From assembly GCF_002952055.1 (NCBI RefSeq), contig NZ_CP021255.1:1118851-1182850 (forward strand): a stretch of 64,000 nucleotides of DNA. The letters are read 5' to 3'. A program made the position numbers and the translations under genes. Shown here in pieces: positions 25,229 to 33,979 of the stretch. Positions within the stretch are counted from its first letter, which is position 1; each line of letters opens with the position of its first letter. The notes below the pieces were generated by a model. It was not told where the DNA came from, ran no database searches, and was given only the letters and a program-made list of their open reading frames with translations. The stretch is from Desulfobulbus oralis (GTDB lineage: Bacteria; Desulfobacterota; Desulfobulbia; Desulfobulbales; Desulfobulbaceae).

Positions 25229-27451
25229 ATGCTGACCCCGGAGCAACGCCAGGAAAAACGCCGTCTCATTCGTTGGGTTATCGCCTTTTGCCTGCTCGTT
25301 ATCCCGGTGCTTGGCTACACGGAGTACCGGTTGCTGGGCGGGCAGCTCCGGTTGCAGCCGCGGCTCGATACTGCGATTTTCTTCGCGCTGATCAACTGCA
25401 ACGCGCTGCTGCTGCTCCTCATGCTGTATCTGGTGCTGCGGCAGTTGGCCGAGCTGTTCTTCGAGCGCAGGCACCAGCTCTTCGGCTACCGGCTGCGCAG
25501 CAAGCTGATTGTCGCCTTTATCGCGCTTTCCTTTTTACCCAGCACCCTGCTGTTTCTCTTTGCCTTTGGCTCGATTTCCGCCTCCATGGACTACTGGTTC
25601 AATGCCAAGGTGGAGGAATCGCTCCAGTTTTCCAACAACATGAGTCAGGCCATCTTTGCGGACACCCGCAAGCAGGCTGAATTTGTCAGCATGCAGTTGG
25701 CCTACCAGTTCGAGACAGGCCTGCTCAACCCCTATGACCAGACGCTGTTGCGCGATCAGTTGGGCCGGCTGATGGCCGGCACCGTTCCCGGCGCACCGGA
25801 CAGCATTCAGGTGCTGGATGCCCGCCAGCAGGAAGTGATCTCCCTGCGCAGTCCCCGCCTGCTGCCGGTTATGCTGCCGCCGGTGGCCACCGGCGCCCTG
25901 CGGCAGGTGGCGTCTGCCGGCGCGGTGGAGGTGCTGGGCGTGCATGCGCCCGTGGGCGAGCTGGTACAGGCCATTGCGCCGGTGCAGCTTCGTTTGCCCA
26001 GGCCCCAGACCTGGTTCGTGGTGGTTTCCCTGCTGATTCCCTCGGCGCGACTTGCCGAGATGCAGGCCATTCAGGCCGGTCTGAACGACTACCAGCACCT
26101 GATGATTGTCAATGCGCCGATCAAGCTGAGCCTGAACATCCTGCTCGTGGTCGTGACCATGCTGATCGTGTTCGGTTCCATCTGGCTCGGCCTCTATATC
26201 GCCCGTACCCTGACCACGCCGATCCACGATCTGGCGCTGGCGACCCGCCGGGTGGCGGAGGGCGACCTCGAATTCCAGCTTGACCGTACGACTGACGATG
26301 AGATGGGCACCCTGGTGGATGCCTTCAATGCCATGACCGCCAATCTCGGCAGTTCCAGAAGGGAACTGGCCCAGACCCATTTCGCGCTGCAGCAGAGCAA
26401 CGAGGTTTCGGAGCAGCGCCGCAACTATCTGGAAACCATTCTGGAACACGTGCCGGCGGGCGTCATTGCCCTGGACGAGGACGGCACCATCACCACCATC
26501 AACCGTTTTGCGGTGGAGCTGCTGGCCATAGATCCGAAGCGCTTCATCGGTCACGATTTTCATCAGGTGCTGCCCCGGCAGCACGCGCTTGTGGTCCAGA
26601 GTTTCGTGCAGGAACTCAGGGAGACCGGGAAAGCTGTGGTGGAGCGGCATCTGCGCATGACCATCCGGCGGGACGAGGTGCTGTCTTTGCAGGTCAACGT
26701 GGCCCGCATGGTGGACGAGCGCGGTCAAGCCGCAGGCTTTGTCATCGTGTTCGACAATCTCACCGGTCTGGAACAGGCCCAGCGGCTTGCCGCTTGGCAG
26801 GAAGTGGCCCGCCGCATTGCCCACGAGATCAAGAATCCGCTCACGCCCATCCAGCTTTCGGCCCAGCGTCTGCGCAAACGCTATCTGCCCGTTCTGACCA
26901 GCGGGCAGGAGGTGTTCGAGCAGTGTACGGGCACCATCATCTCGCAGGTGGAAGAGATCCGTAAAATGGCCTCCGAGTTTTCCGAATTCGCCCGCATGCC
27001 CAAGCTGAAGAAGGCCGCCGGCGACCTGATCGGTCTGACCACCGAGGCGGTGGGGCTCTACCGGGAGGCACATCCGCATATCCATTTTGACCTGCAGCTT
27101 GCGGACAGCCTGCCCGAGCTGTTTTTTGACGCGGTGCAGATCAAGCGGGTGCTGATCAATCTCCTGGACAATGCGGTGACTGCCCTGGACAGAGGTGGCA
27201 TCATCAGCGTCGCCCTGGCCTGTGATCCGGGCAGGGGCGGCATTGTGCTGCAGGTGGCCGACAACGGGGCCGGCATTCCGAACGAGGTGAAGCTGCGCAT
27301 TTTCGAGCCCTATTTTTCCACCAGCAAGTCTGGTACCGGCCTGGGCCTGGCCATCTGCCAGACCATTGTGCGCGAGCACGGCGGAGATATTCGCGTGACA
27401 GACGCCGATCCAGCGGGTACGGTTTTTTCCGTTTTTCTGCCTCTGGGCTGA
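25229..27451 (+). CDS. ntrY: NtrY-type sensor histidine kinase
   Basis: A 740-residue membrane kinase. The N-terminal third has membrane segments (WVIAFCLLVIPVLGY, an NCNALLLLLMLYLVL region, and LIVAFIALSFLPSTLLFLFAF), then an extracytoplasmic loop with a further segment near 290-315. HAMP (about 325-375), PAS (about 395-500, with EHVPAGVIALDEDGTITTIN) and the HisKA box follow. The phosphoacceptor is His532 in RRIAHEIKNPLTP. The ATPase domain has LLDNAVTAL (N box), ADNGAGIP (G1) and GTGLGLAICQTI (G2). Domain order matches NtrY. No NtrX response regulator gene is adjacent, so its partner lies elsewhere. Confidence 0.9.
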   Translation: MLTPEQRQEKRRLIRWVIAFCLLVIPVLGYTEYRLLGGQLRLQPRLDTAIFFALINCNALLLLLMLYLVLRQLAELFFERRHQLFGYRLRSKLIVAFIALSFLPSTLLFLFAFGSISASMDYWFNAKVEESLQFSNNMSQAIFADTRKQAEFVSMQLAYQFETGLLNPYDQTLLRDQLGRLMAGTVPGAPDSIQVLDARQQEVISLRSPRLLPVMLPPVATGALRQVASAGAVEVLGVHAPVGELVQAIAPVQLRLPRPQTWFVVVSLLIPSARLAEMQAIQAGLNDYQHLMIVNAPIKLSLNILLVVVTMLIVFGSIWLGLYIARTLTTPIHDLALATRRVAEGDLEFQLDRTTDDEMGTLVDAFNAMTANLGSSRRELAQTHFALQQSNEVSEQRRNYLETILEHVPAGVIALDEDGTITTINRFAVELLAIDPKRFIGHDFHQVLPRQHALVVQSFVQELRETGKAVVERHLRMTIRRDEVLSLQVNVARMVDERGQAAGFVIVFDNLTGLEQAQRLAAWQEVARRIAHEIKNPLTPIQLSAQRLRKRYLPVLTSGQEVFEQCTGTIISQVEEIRKMASEFSEFARMPKLKKAAGDLIGLTTEAVGLYREAHPHIHFDLQLADSLPELFFDAVQIKRVLINLLDNAVTALDRGGIISVALACDPGRGGIVLQVADNGAGIPNEVKLRIFEPYFSTSKSGTGLGLAICQTIVREHGGDIRVTDADPAGTVFSVFLPLG

Positions 27452-27498
27452 AGGGTGGATTGCCGCTTCGCCTTTGACGATCTTTTGTGAGGGAACAC

Positions 27499-27972
27499 AT
27501 GCTGTCCATAATCGCTGCCCATCCGGTGCTGTTCTGGTTTCTCTTCGGCATCTTCTGTCTGGTGCTGGAACTGGTGATGCCCGGCTTTTTCATCTTTTTT
27601 TTCGGTCTGGGCGCGTGGTGCGCGGCACTGGCCGGGCTGGTGCCCCATATTTCAATGTCTGCCCAGATCCTGATCTTCCTGGTGGCCAGCATAGCGCTTT
27701 TGATCCTGCTCAGGGCCAAGTTCCAGAAGCTGTTCATCGGCGGAGCGCGGGACGTGGATACCAACGACGATTTCGTACCCCAGGGGGATCTGGTCGAAGT
27801 GGTGGAAGACATCGTGCCGCCTGCAGCCGGCAAGGTCAAATACGGCGGCTCCTTTTGGCGGGCCGTATCTGCCCGGCCTGTGGCCAGCGGCGAGCGCGTG
27901 CGGGTCGTGGCCAAAAACAATCTGATACTGACCGTTGAAGCGGTGCAGGTCGAAACAACAGAAGGAGAATGA
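27499..27972 (+). CDS. NfeD-family membrane protein
   Basis: A 157-residue protein with three hydrophobic segments (PVLFWFLFGIFCLVLELVMPGFFIFFFGLGAW, then two more) and a C-terminal soluble beta-barrel (GKVKYGGSFWRAVSA), the NfeD OB-fold architecture. NfeD proteins work with stomatin/SPFH proteins; the next gene encodes one and overlaps by four bases (ATGA type). Partners are thought to organise membrane microdomains or control a protease. The start at 27499 was chosen after GAGGGAA; a GTG at 27487 in frame is the alternative. Confidence 0.85.
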   Translation: MLSIIAAHPVLFWFLFGIFCLVLELVMPGFFIFFFGLGAWCAALAGLVPHISMSAQILIFLVASIALLILLRAKFQKLFIGGARDVDTNDDFVPQGDLVEVVEDIVPPAAGKVKYGGSFWRAVSARPVASGERVRVVAKNNLILTVEAVQVETTEGE

Positions 27973-28925
27973 TGATGGATAGTTTTCTGGTGGGGCTGCT
28001 GGTTTTTGCGGCATTTGTTATCCTGGTACTTGTCAAAACCGCGGTGGTCGTGCCGCAGCGCAGCGAATACGTGGTGGAACGGCTGGGCAAGTACCGCGCC
28101 ACCCTGGCGGCCGGCTTCCACGTGCTGATTCCCTTTATCGACAAGGTGGCCTACCGCCGGAATCTGAAGGAGGAGCCCCTGGATATTCCGTCCCAGACCT
28201 GCATCACGGCGGACAATGTCACCCTGGAGGTGGACGGCGTGCTCTACATGCAGGTGGTCGATTCCAGGCTTTCGGCCTACGGCATTGCGGATTACCACTT
28301 CGCGGCCATGCAACTGGCCCAGACGAGCCTGCGCTCCGCCATCGGCAAGATCACCCTGGACAACACCTTCGAGGCCAGGGAAAGCCTGAACCGGCAGGTG
28401 GTGGACGCCCTGGACGAGGCGGCCCAGAACTGGGGCGTCAAGGTGCTGCGTTACGAGATCCGGGACATCCAGCCGCCGACGAGCGTGTTGGATTCCATGG
28501 AAAAGCAGATGAAGGCAGAGCGCGACAAACGCGCTGAAATTGCCCGTTCCGAAGGCGAACGGCAGGCCAAAATCAACCGGGCCGAGGGTGAAAAGGCCCA
28601 GGCCATTGCGCTCTCCGAAGGTGAAAAGATGCGGCGCATCAACGAGGCCGAAGGCCGGGCCCAGGAGATTCTGAAGGTTGCCCAGGCCAGCGCCGAAGGC
28701 ATCCGCAAGGTGGCGGCGGCGCTGAACGAAGTGGGCGGTCGCGACGCGGCCAATCTGGAGGTGGCCCAGAAATATGTCGAGCAGTTCGGCCATCTGGCCA
28801 AGGCGGGCAATACCCTGATTATCCCGGCCAATCTGGCCGATGTGCCCAGCATGGTGGCCACCGTGATGGCCACCCTGAAGACGGACGGGAAGCCCGAGTC
28901 GGGCCGGCAACGGGAAACAGCCTGA
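27969..28925 (+). CDS. SPFH/stomatin-like membrane protein (QmcA-type)
   Basis: A 318-residue protein of the SPFH/band-7 family. A single N-terminal membrane segment (LVGLLVFAAFVILVLVKTAVVV) leads into VPQRSEYVVERLGKYRATLAAGFHVLIPFID, the SPFH start, and then the long helical arm of alternating charged residues (RAEIARSEGERQAKINRAEGEKAQAIALSEGEKM). The conserved NADNVTLEVDGVLYMQV region is present. It overlaps the NfeD gene by four bases, forming the usual NfeD-SPFH pair. Ribosome site AAGGAG lies just before the three tandem ATG codons, the first of which I use. Confidence 0.9.
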   Translation: MMMDSFLVGLLVFAAFVILVLVKTAVVVPQRSEYVVERLGKYRATLAAGFHVLIPFIDKVAYRRNLKEEPLDIPSQTCITADNVTLEVDGVLYMQVVDSRLSAYGIADYHFAAMQLAQTSLRSAIGKITLDNTFEARESLNRQVVDALDEAAQNWGVKVLRYEIRDIQPPTSVLDSMEKQMKAERDKRAEIARSEGERQAKINRAEGEKAQAIALSEGEKMRRINEAEGRAQEILKVAQASAEGIRKVAAALNEVGGRDAANLEVAQKYVEQFGHLAKAGNTLIIPANLADVPSMVATVMATLKTDGKPESGRQRETA

Positions 28926-29147
28926 TAGGGTTTTGCGGAAGCGACCTATTCGTGTTGCACCTGCCCCTGTTTGCCTGTCCCTGCATACATGACAATCGTG
29001 GTATGTTTGCAGGTCTGAAAAGGGGGAGAGCGGAACAGGAAATCGGGCCGTCTGGCCCGCCAGGAGCGGAACAAACCGGACCAACGTGCGCAGGCGGCAC
29101 TTCGTGCTATCCGTGGCCGTGACTGCATGCCAACAGGGAGGACAACC

Positions 29148-30830
29148 ATGACGCTGCAACGCTCGCCGTACAGGCGCCCTTTGTGGGGGATGCTCTTGCT
29201 GGGCTTTTTTTTCGTTCTGGGCTTTGGCCTGCAGCCCGGCATGGCGGCCGCCGAGGCCGGTTCCGTCGCGGTGCCGCTCCAGGTCGCGGCCGGCACCAAT
29301 CTGATTCATCTTGCCCAGGAGTACTGCAAGCATCCGGAGGACTGGAGGCACATCGCCAGGATCAACCGGCTGTCGCCGCCCTATATCATCTATGCGGACA
29401 GTGAAATCGATGTGCCCATGGAACTGCTGCAGCTCGAGCACCTCTCGCTTCAGGTGGTTACGGTGAGTGGGCGGGCCACGGTGCAGAAGACCGATGGCAC
29501 CCATGCCGTCCTGCAGCAGGGGGCCAGCGTGGCCCCGGGCGAGACCGTGGTCACCGGCCGGGAGTCCTTTGTGCAGCTCCTGTTTCCCAATGGCGTCTAC
29601 ACCCGGGTGGAGCCGGATTCGACGCTCTCCGTCAGCTACCTGTTCTCGCTGGAGGATGGCAAGATCAAGGCCGAGGCCCTGTTGACCCGTGGCGAGGTCA
29701 TACACAGCACGCTTGGCAAGAAACTCCGCTTCAACGACAGCATGCGCACCTGTACGCCCGTGGTCATCACCGGCATTCGCGGTACGGAATACCGGCTGAA
29801 GGCCGAGGGCGGGGGCGCCACCCGGGTGGAAACCCTGCAGGGTGCGGTGACCGTACGATCTGGTTCCAGAGTGCTTCGGCTGCGTGCCGACGAGGGTATC
29901 CGCGCGCGGCAGGGCGGCAGACTGGACGCGCCCCAGGCCCTGCCTCCGCCGCCTGTGGCTGCCGTTGCCAGCCTGTATCGCACGCTGCCGGTCAAAATCC
30001 AGCTCCCGAAACGGGCGGATGTCAAAACGGCCCATGTGCGCCTGAGCACGGACGCCGAAGGCCAGAACACGGTGTATGAGCATATTGCGGCCGCAGGCGC
30101 GCCCCTCCTTGTGCAGAACGTGCCGGACGGCCGCTATTTTGCCTTTTTCAGCGTAACGGACGGCAGGGGCTTTGAGAGCAGGGAGTGGGCTGCACAGGCC
30201 ATGACGGTGCGCACCACGCCGCCGGCGCCCATGGTGAGCGTTCCGCGCAACGGGTCCGTTCAGTGGGGCCGGACAGCGACTCTGACCTGGCTCGAGTCCG
30301 AACAGGCGGTGGGTTACCGGGTGCAGGTGGCCCGCGACGCGGCCTTCAGGGACATGGTGGACGAAAAGGTCCAGAGCGCGTCCACCTATGTCAGCCCGGA
30401 TCTGGCGCCCGGCCTGTACCATGGCCGGGTACTGGCCGAAGCCAAAGACGGCTTCCAATCCGACTATTCACCTGTCGTGAGCTGGGAACAGAAGGAAGCC
30501 CCGGTCATGGAGGGCATGGAGAGCAGCACCGAGGCCCCGCCCGTGCTCCAATGGAGCGCCATGGGCCCAGGCTGGCTCTATGAGCTGCAGGCAGCGAAGG
30601 ACAGGGATTTCAGGAAAATGCTGGTTGCGGCCAAGGCACTGGGCGAGCCAGCCTACACCTTTCCGGACAGGCTCGACCCTGGCAGATACTATATCCGCAT
30701 GCGTGCCATCGACAGCCAGGGACAGGCCACGCCGTGGACGCCCAGCCAGACCCTGACGGTCAAAAATCCGCCACGCACGCTTGAGGGCTGTCTGATCGGC
30801 GCGCTCGTTCTGGTGGTCATCCTGCTCTAA
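29148..30830 (+). CDS. LysM/FecR-domain envelope protein
   Basis: A 560-residue protein. A signal anchor (MLLLGFFFVLGFGLQPGMAAAEA) is followed by a LysM-like stretch (AAGTNLIHLAQEYCKHPEDWRHIARINRLSPPYIIYADSEIDVP, about residues 48-90). A FecR/periplasmic beta domain comes next (VSGRATVQKTDG ... GETVVTGRESFVQLLFPNG ... ITGIRGTEYRL ... VETLQGAVTV). The C-terminal half looks like fibronectin-III/Ig-like repeats (VQVARDAAFRDM, ELQAAKDRDFRKM). A C-terminal hydrophobic segment ends the protein. The start follows AGGGAGGAC. It is adjacent to a CHASE2 histidine kinase four bases downstream and may be its input. Confidence 0.8.
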   Translation: MTLQRSPYRRPLWGMLLLGFFFVLGFGLQPGMAAAEAGSVAVPLQVAAGTNLIHLAQEYCKHPEDWRHIARINRLSPPYIIYADSEIDVPMELLQLEHLSLQVVTVSGRATVQKTDGTHAVLQQGASVAPGETVVTGRESFVQLLFPNGVYTRVEPDSTLSVSYLFSLEDGKIKAEALLTRGEVIHSTLGKKLRFNDSMRTCTPVVITGIRGTEYRLKAEGGGATRVETLQGAVTVRSGSRVLRLRADEGIRARQGGRLDAPQALPPPPVAAVASLYRTLPVKIQLPKRADVKTAHVRLSTDAEGQNTVYEHIAAAGAPLLVQNVPDGRYFAFFSVTDGRGFESREWAAQAMTVRTTPPAPMVSVPRNGSVQWGRTATLTWLESEQAVGYRVQVARDAAFRDMVDEKVQSASTYVSPDLAPGLYHGRVLAEAKDGFQSDYSPVVSWEQKEAPVMEGMESSTEAPPVLQWSAMGPGWLYELQAAKDRDFRKMLVAAKALGEPAYTFPDRLDPGRYYIRMRAIDSQGQATPWTPSQTLTVKNPPRTLEGCLIGALVLVVILL

Positions 30831-30833
30831 GCC

Positions 30834-33086
30834 ATGCGTGCCGTGCTTCGCCGATCGGCCGCGCCGGCCCTGTCCCTGCTCCTCCTGCTGGTTCTGGTCT
30901 GGAGCGGGGGCCGGACCATTCTCGTCAATACGGGCATGGACCTGCTCTTCCGGGCCCGGGGAGCGATGCCGCCTGATCAGCGTATCGTCATCGTGGGCGT
31001 GGATGACGCCACTTTGGCGGCCTATGGGCGCTGGCCTCTGCCCCGCCGTCTGCACGCCGAACTGCTGGGCCGCCTGGCCGGCGCCCGGGCGCTTGGCCTC
31101 GACTTCCTCTTTTCAGAAGCGGCTGCAGACGATGCGCTCCTGAGCGCCGCCCTGGCCAGCGGCCCGCCTGCGGTGCTGGCCGTGGCCCCAGACGGGCGGC
31201 AGGGCTTGCTGAAGCCCCATTCCGACATCAGTGGCTATGCGGGCCTGGGCCACATCGAGGCCATGCTCTCCGGCGATGGCATTGTGCGTCAGGTGCGGCT
31301 GTCTCCCCTGGAAGAAGTACCGCTTTTCGCCGTCAGTCTGGCCTCTGTTGCCGGACTCGGGAAGGCGCTGGACACTGGCAGCCACGAGCCCAGGTTCATC
31401 AACTTTTATGGTCCGGAATCCACCTTCCTCACACTTTCCTACCGGGACGTGCTGGAAGGCAAGTATCCGGACACGGTCTTTGCCGGGCGTTTCGTCCTGG
31501 TGGGCGCCCAGGCTTTGGGACTGGGCGATTCCTATATCACCACCTTTACCCGCAAGACGCCCACGCCGGGCATCGAAATTCAGGCTACCATCCTGAGCAA
31601 TCTCCTGAACAACAGCTTTGTGCGCCCGCTGCCCTGGCTGACACCAATGCTGATCGCCCTGTTTGCCCTGCTGCCTTTGGGTCTGTGGCCTGCCCTGGGC
31701 GAACGCCGCAATCTGCTGTGCAACCTGCTCCTGACCGTTCTTGTGCTGGCCGCCGCATTGCAGTTGTTACGCCGGCACTGCTTTTTCGATTATCTGAGCC
31801 CCCTGGCCTTTCTCCTCTTCACCTATCTGTTCTACCTGTGCCTGGAACTCTTTGCCGCAGTGCGCCACATTCTGCATCAGACGCAGATGATAGACCAGGA
31901 GCTGGACGAACGATTGCGCCTGGTCTATCATGCCGGGCAAGGCCCGTCCGCAGGCCACTGCCCGTTCAGCCCGGCTGGCATTCAGGAACACCTGAAGCGC
32001 CTGCAGCGGGCCGCGGCCGCGCTGCGCCTGCAGCACCATTTTCTGGACAACCTTCTGAACCGGGAACTGCCGCCCCTGATCCTCTGGGAAAGCGGGAGCG
32101 GGGAGCCGGTTTTCGCCAATGTCGCTTTTCATGCATTCTGGCGCGCCTGCACCGGCCAGGAGGGCGGTGGACTGCCTCGATTTCAGGACTTTGGCGCGCG
32201 GATTCCGCTGAAACCGCCCGAAGACTCTGCGGCTGGAGCCGGAACTCGCTCCCGCTTTGACCTGCAGGTGAAAATGCCTGCCGGCACCCGTGACTTCCAG
32301 GGCACTGTGCATCGGCTGCTGGCGCCGGAAAGCGGTTTCTGCGGGGATCTCGCCCTGTTGCAGGATATTACCGAAATCAAGGAACTGGAGCGGGTCAAGG
32401 ATGAGGTGGTGTCCATCGTGTCTCACGAGTTCAAGCAGCCGCTTACGGTCATTCTGGGTTATGGCCAGATGCTCATGGAAGAATTGGAAGGAGCGAACCG
32501 CACCTTTGCCCAGAAGATCTGCGGCCAGGCCGGGCGGCTGAACCGGATGATTCGGGACTTTCTGGATATCGCGCGTCTGGAAAGCGGCCGGCAGCAGATC
32601 AGGCGGCTGCCCTTTTCGCTGGAGCACATGGTGGCCGAAACCCTGGAGAGCATCCAGAGCTCGGCCGGCAAAAAGGGTATTCTGGTGATACAAGAGGCGT
32701 CGGAACACACGAGTCTCTACAGCGGCGACGAGGATCTGCTGATGCATGCGCTCCTGAATCTTTTGGACAATGCCGTCAAGTTCAGCGATGCGGGCACTGT
32801 GGTCAAGGTCGTGCTCGTGGAAGAGCCGGAGCGTTTCGTGCTGCGGGTGGTCGATCAGGGGCCGGGTATTCCGGATGCCGAACGGGAACGCATTTTCGGC
32901 AAATTCCAGCGCGGTTCGCGCACCGAAAAAGACGAGGGCTTCGGTTTGGGGCTGCACCTGGTCCACCAGATCATAGAGGGCCACGGCGGCAGCATCGAAG
33001 CCCTGGCCGTGCCGGTGGGCGCGACCTTCGAGATCGTGCTCCCCAAAGCGGCAGCCGGGGAGGGGACGCAAACGCCGCTGGCCTGA
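30834..33086 (+). CDS. CHASE2 sensor histidine kinase
   Basis: A 750-residue kinase. An N-terminal membrane helix, then an extracytoplasmic CHASE2 domain (RIVIVGVDDATLAAYGRWPLPRRLHAELLGRL ... NFYGPESTFLTLSYRDVLEGKYPD ... GRFVLVGAQALGLGD), three membrane helices (about 263-335), a PAS-like region (about 395-520) and HisKA. His531 in IVSHEFKQPLT is the phosphoacceptor. The ATPase domain has LLDNAVKFSDAG, VVDQGPGIPDAERERIF and GFGLGLHLVHQI, all intact. The gene starts four bases after the LysM/FecR gene. FecR-plus-CHASE2 pairing is a recurrent two-gene signalling module. No response regulator is next to it. Confidence 0.88.
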   Translation: MRAVLRRSAAPALSLLLLLVLVWSGGRTILVNTGMDLLFRARGAMPPDQRIVIVGVDDATLAAYGRWPLPRRLHAELLGRLAGARALGLDFLFSEAAADDALLSAALASGPPAVLAVAPDGRQGLLKPHSDISGYAGLGHIEAMLSGDGIVRQVRLSPLEEVPLFAVSLASVAGLGKALDTGSHEPRFINFYGPESTFLTLSYRDVLEGKYPDTVFAGRFVLVGAQALGLGDSYITTFTRKTPTPGIEIQATILSNLLNNSFVRPLPWLTPMLIALFALLPLGLWPALGERRNLLCNLLLTVLVLAAALQLLRRHCFFDYLSPLAFLLFTYLFYLCLELFAAVRHILHQTQMIDQELDERLRLVYHAGQGPSAGHCPFSPAGIQEHLKRLQRAAAALRLQHHFLDNLLNRELPPLILWESGSGEPVFANVAFHAFWRACTGQEGGGLPRFQDFGARIPLKPPEDSAAGAGTRSRFDLQVKMPAGTRDFQGTVHRLLAPESGFCGDLALLQDITEIKELERVKDEVVSIVSHEFKQPLTVILGYGQMLMEELEGANRTFAQKICGQAGRLNRMIRDFLDIARLESGRQQIRRLPFSLEHMVAETLESIQSSAGKKGILVIQEASEHTSLYSGDEDLLMHALLNLLDNAVKFSDAGTVVKVVLVEEPERFVLRVVDQGPGIPDAERERIFGKFQRGSRTEKDEGFGLGLHLVHQIIEGHGGSIEALAVPVGATFEIVLPKAAAGEGTQTPLA

Positions 33087-33178
33087 TTGTAGGGCCGGGG
33101 CCCTGTTCCGCGGAAAAGGAAAGCGTCAGGAAATGGCCTGAGATCAGCGGCAGGAGGCCGCTGCCTGCGGCCCCGGAG

Positions 33179-33856
33179 CTATCTGCGCCGCTTTTTTTTC
33201 TTTCTGCCGCGTTCGGGCCGCTGCCGGGGCGCGGCTGGCCGGAACGCAGGGCTCTCTGCTTCGGTCGGGGCCGTTTGGGCGGGGGGTGCCGCCGTTGTGC
33301 CCGCCTCAGCCGGTGCAGCCTCTGCTGTCGAAGCGGGTTCTGTCATCGCCACAGCCTTTGCCCCGGCCTGTTCAGCCGCCGTGACCGCTTCCAGTCTGGC
33401 GGACGCGGCAGCCAGCATTTCGTTTGCCCTGGTCCTGGCCAGGGCCAGGATACGTTCGCTCTCCTTGGTGGCCGCGTAGCGTTCGTCGCCTATCTTTTCA
33501 TATTCGTGGAAGATTTTTTCCCCGGCTTCCCTGCCGATGCGCTCCGCATGCTCCTGGGCGCGCGCGATCAGGGCCCTGCCCAGGGCAATGGCCTTTTCCT
33601 TTTCCCTGAGCGCCTCCTCTCTGGCCTGCCTCGCCTTGGCAAATTCCTGTTGAATGCTTGTTCGGGCCGCATCGACGGCGCTTTTCAGCTTGGCCATCTT
33701 TTCGTCGTGCAACTGGGCAAAGGCTTCCCTTTTGGCCGCAATTTCAGCGTCAATGTCCACAAGCTTCCGGTAGGGCCGCAACTGCTGCAGCTCGCGGGAC
33801 ATGGTGGCGACCTTTTTGCTCAATATGGACATGGCGTCTTTGGTAACGGCTGACAT
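33179..33856 (-). CDS. Coiled-coil protein with basic Lys/Arg tail
   Basis: A 225-residue soluble protein. The first 150 residues are a long charged helical coiled coil (ELQQLRPYRKLVDIDAEIAAKREAFAQLHDE, then QQEFAKARQAREEALREKEKAIA). They are followed by an Ala/Pro/Thr-rich low-complexity linker and a strongly basic end (RGRKKKKRRR). No family is recognised. The start follows AAGGAG by eight bases. The basic tail resembles the Lys-rich stretch in the neighbouring lytic transglycosylase, so both might touch nucleic acid or anionic polymers, but this is speculative. Confidence 0.6.
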   Translation of the reverse strand: MSAVTKDAMSILSKKVATMSRELQQLRPYRKLVDIDAEIAAKREAFAQLHDEKMAKLKSAVDAARTSIQQEFAKARQAREEALREKEKAIALGRALIARAQEHAERIGREAGEKIFHEYEKIGDERYAATKESERILALARTRANEMLAAASARLEAVTAAEQAGAKAVAMTEPASTAEAAPAEAGTTAAPPAQTAPTEAESPAFRPAAPRQRPERGRKKKKRRR

Positions 33857-33979
33857 GGCGGACTCCTTTACTCTTGCAGTAGTGCATTTGCCGGGCGCTT
33901 GCAGGAAAACGGCGCTGCCCCGATTATGCCTCAGACCGGCTGATAAATCCAGGGGCCTTTGCGGGCATCGTACAGCGGT

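Noticed and set aside
27204-30458. A 1084-residue open frame on the minus strand
   Set aside because: It runs antisense through the NtrY, NfeD, SPFH and FecR genes, all of which have clear domains on the plus strand.
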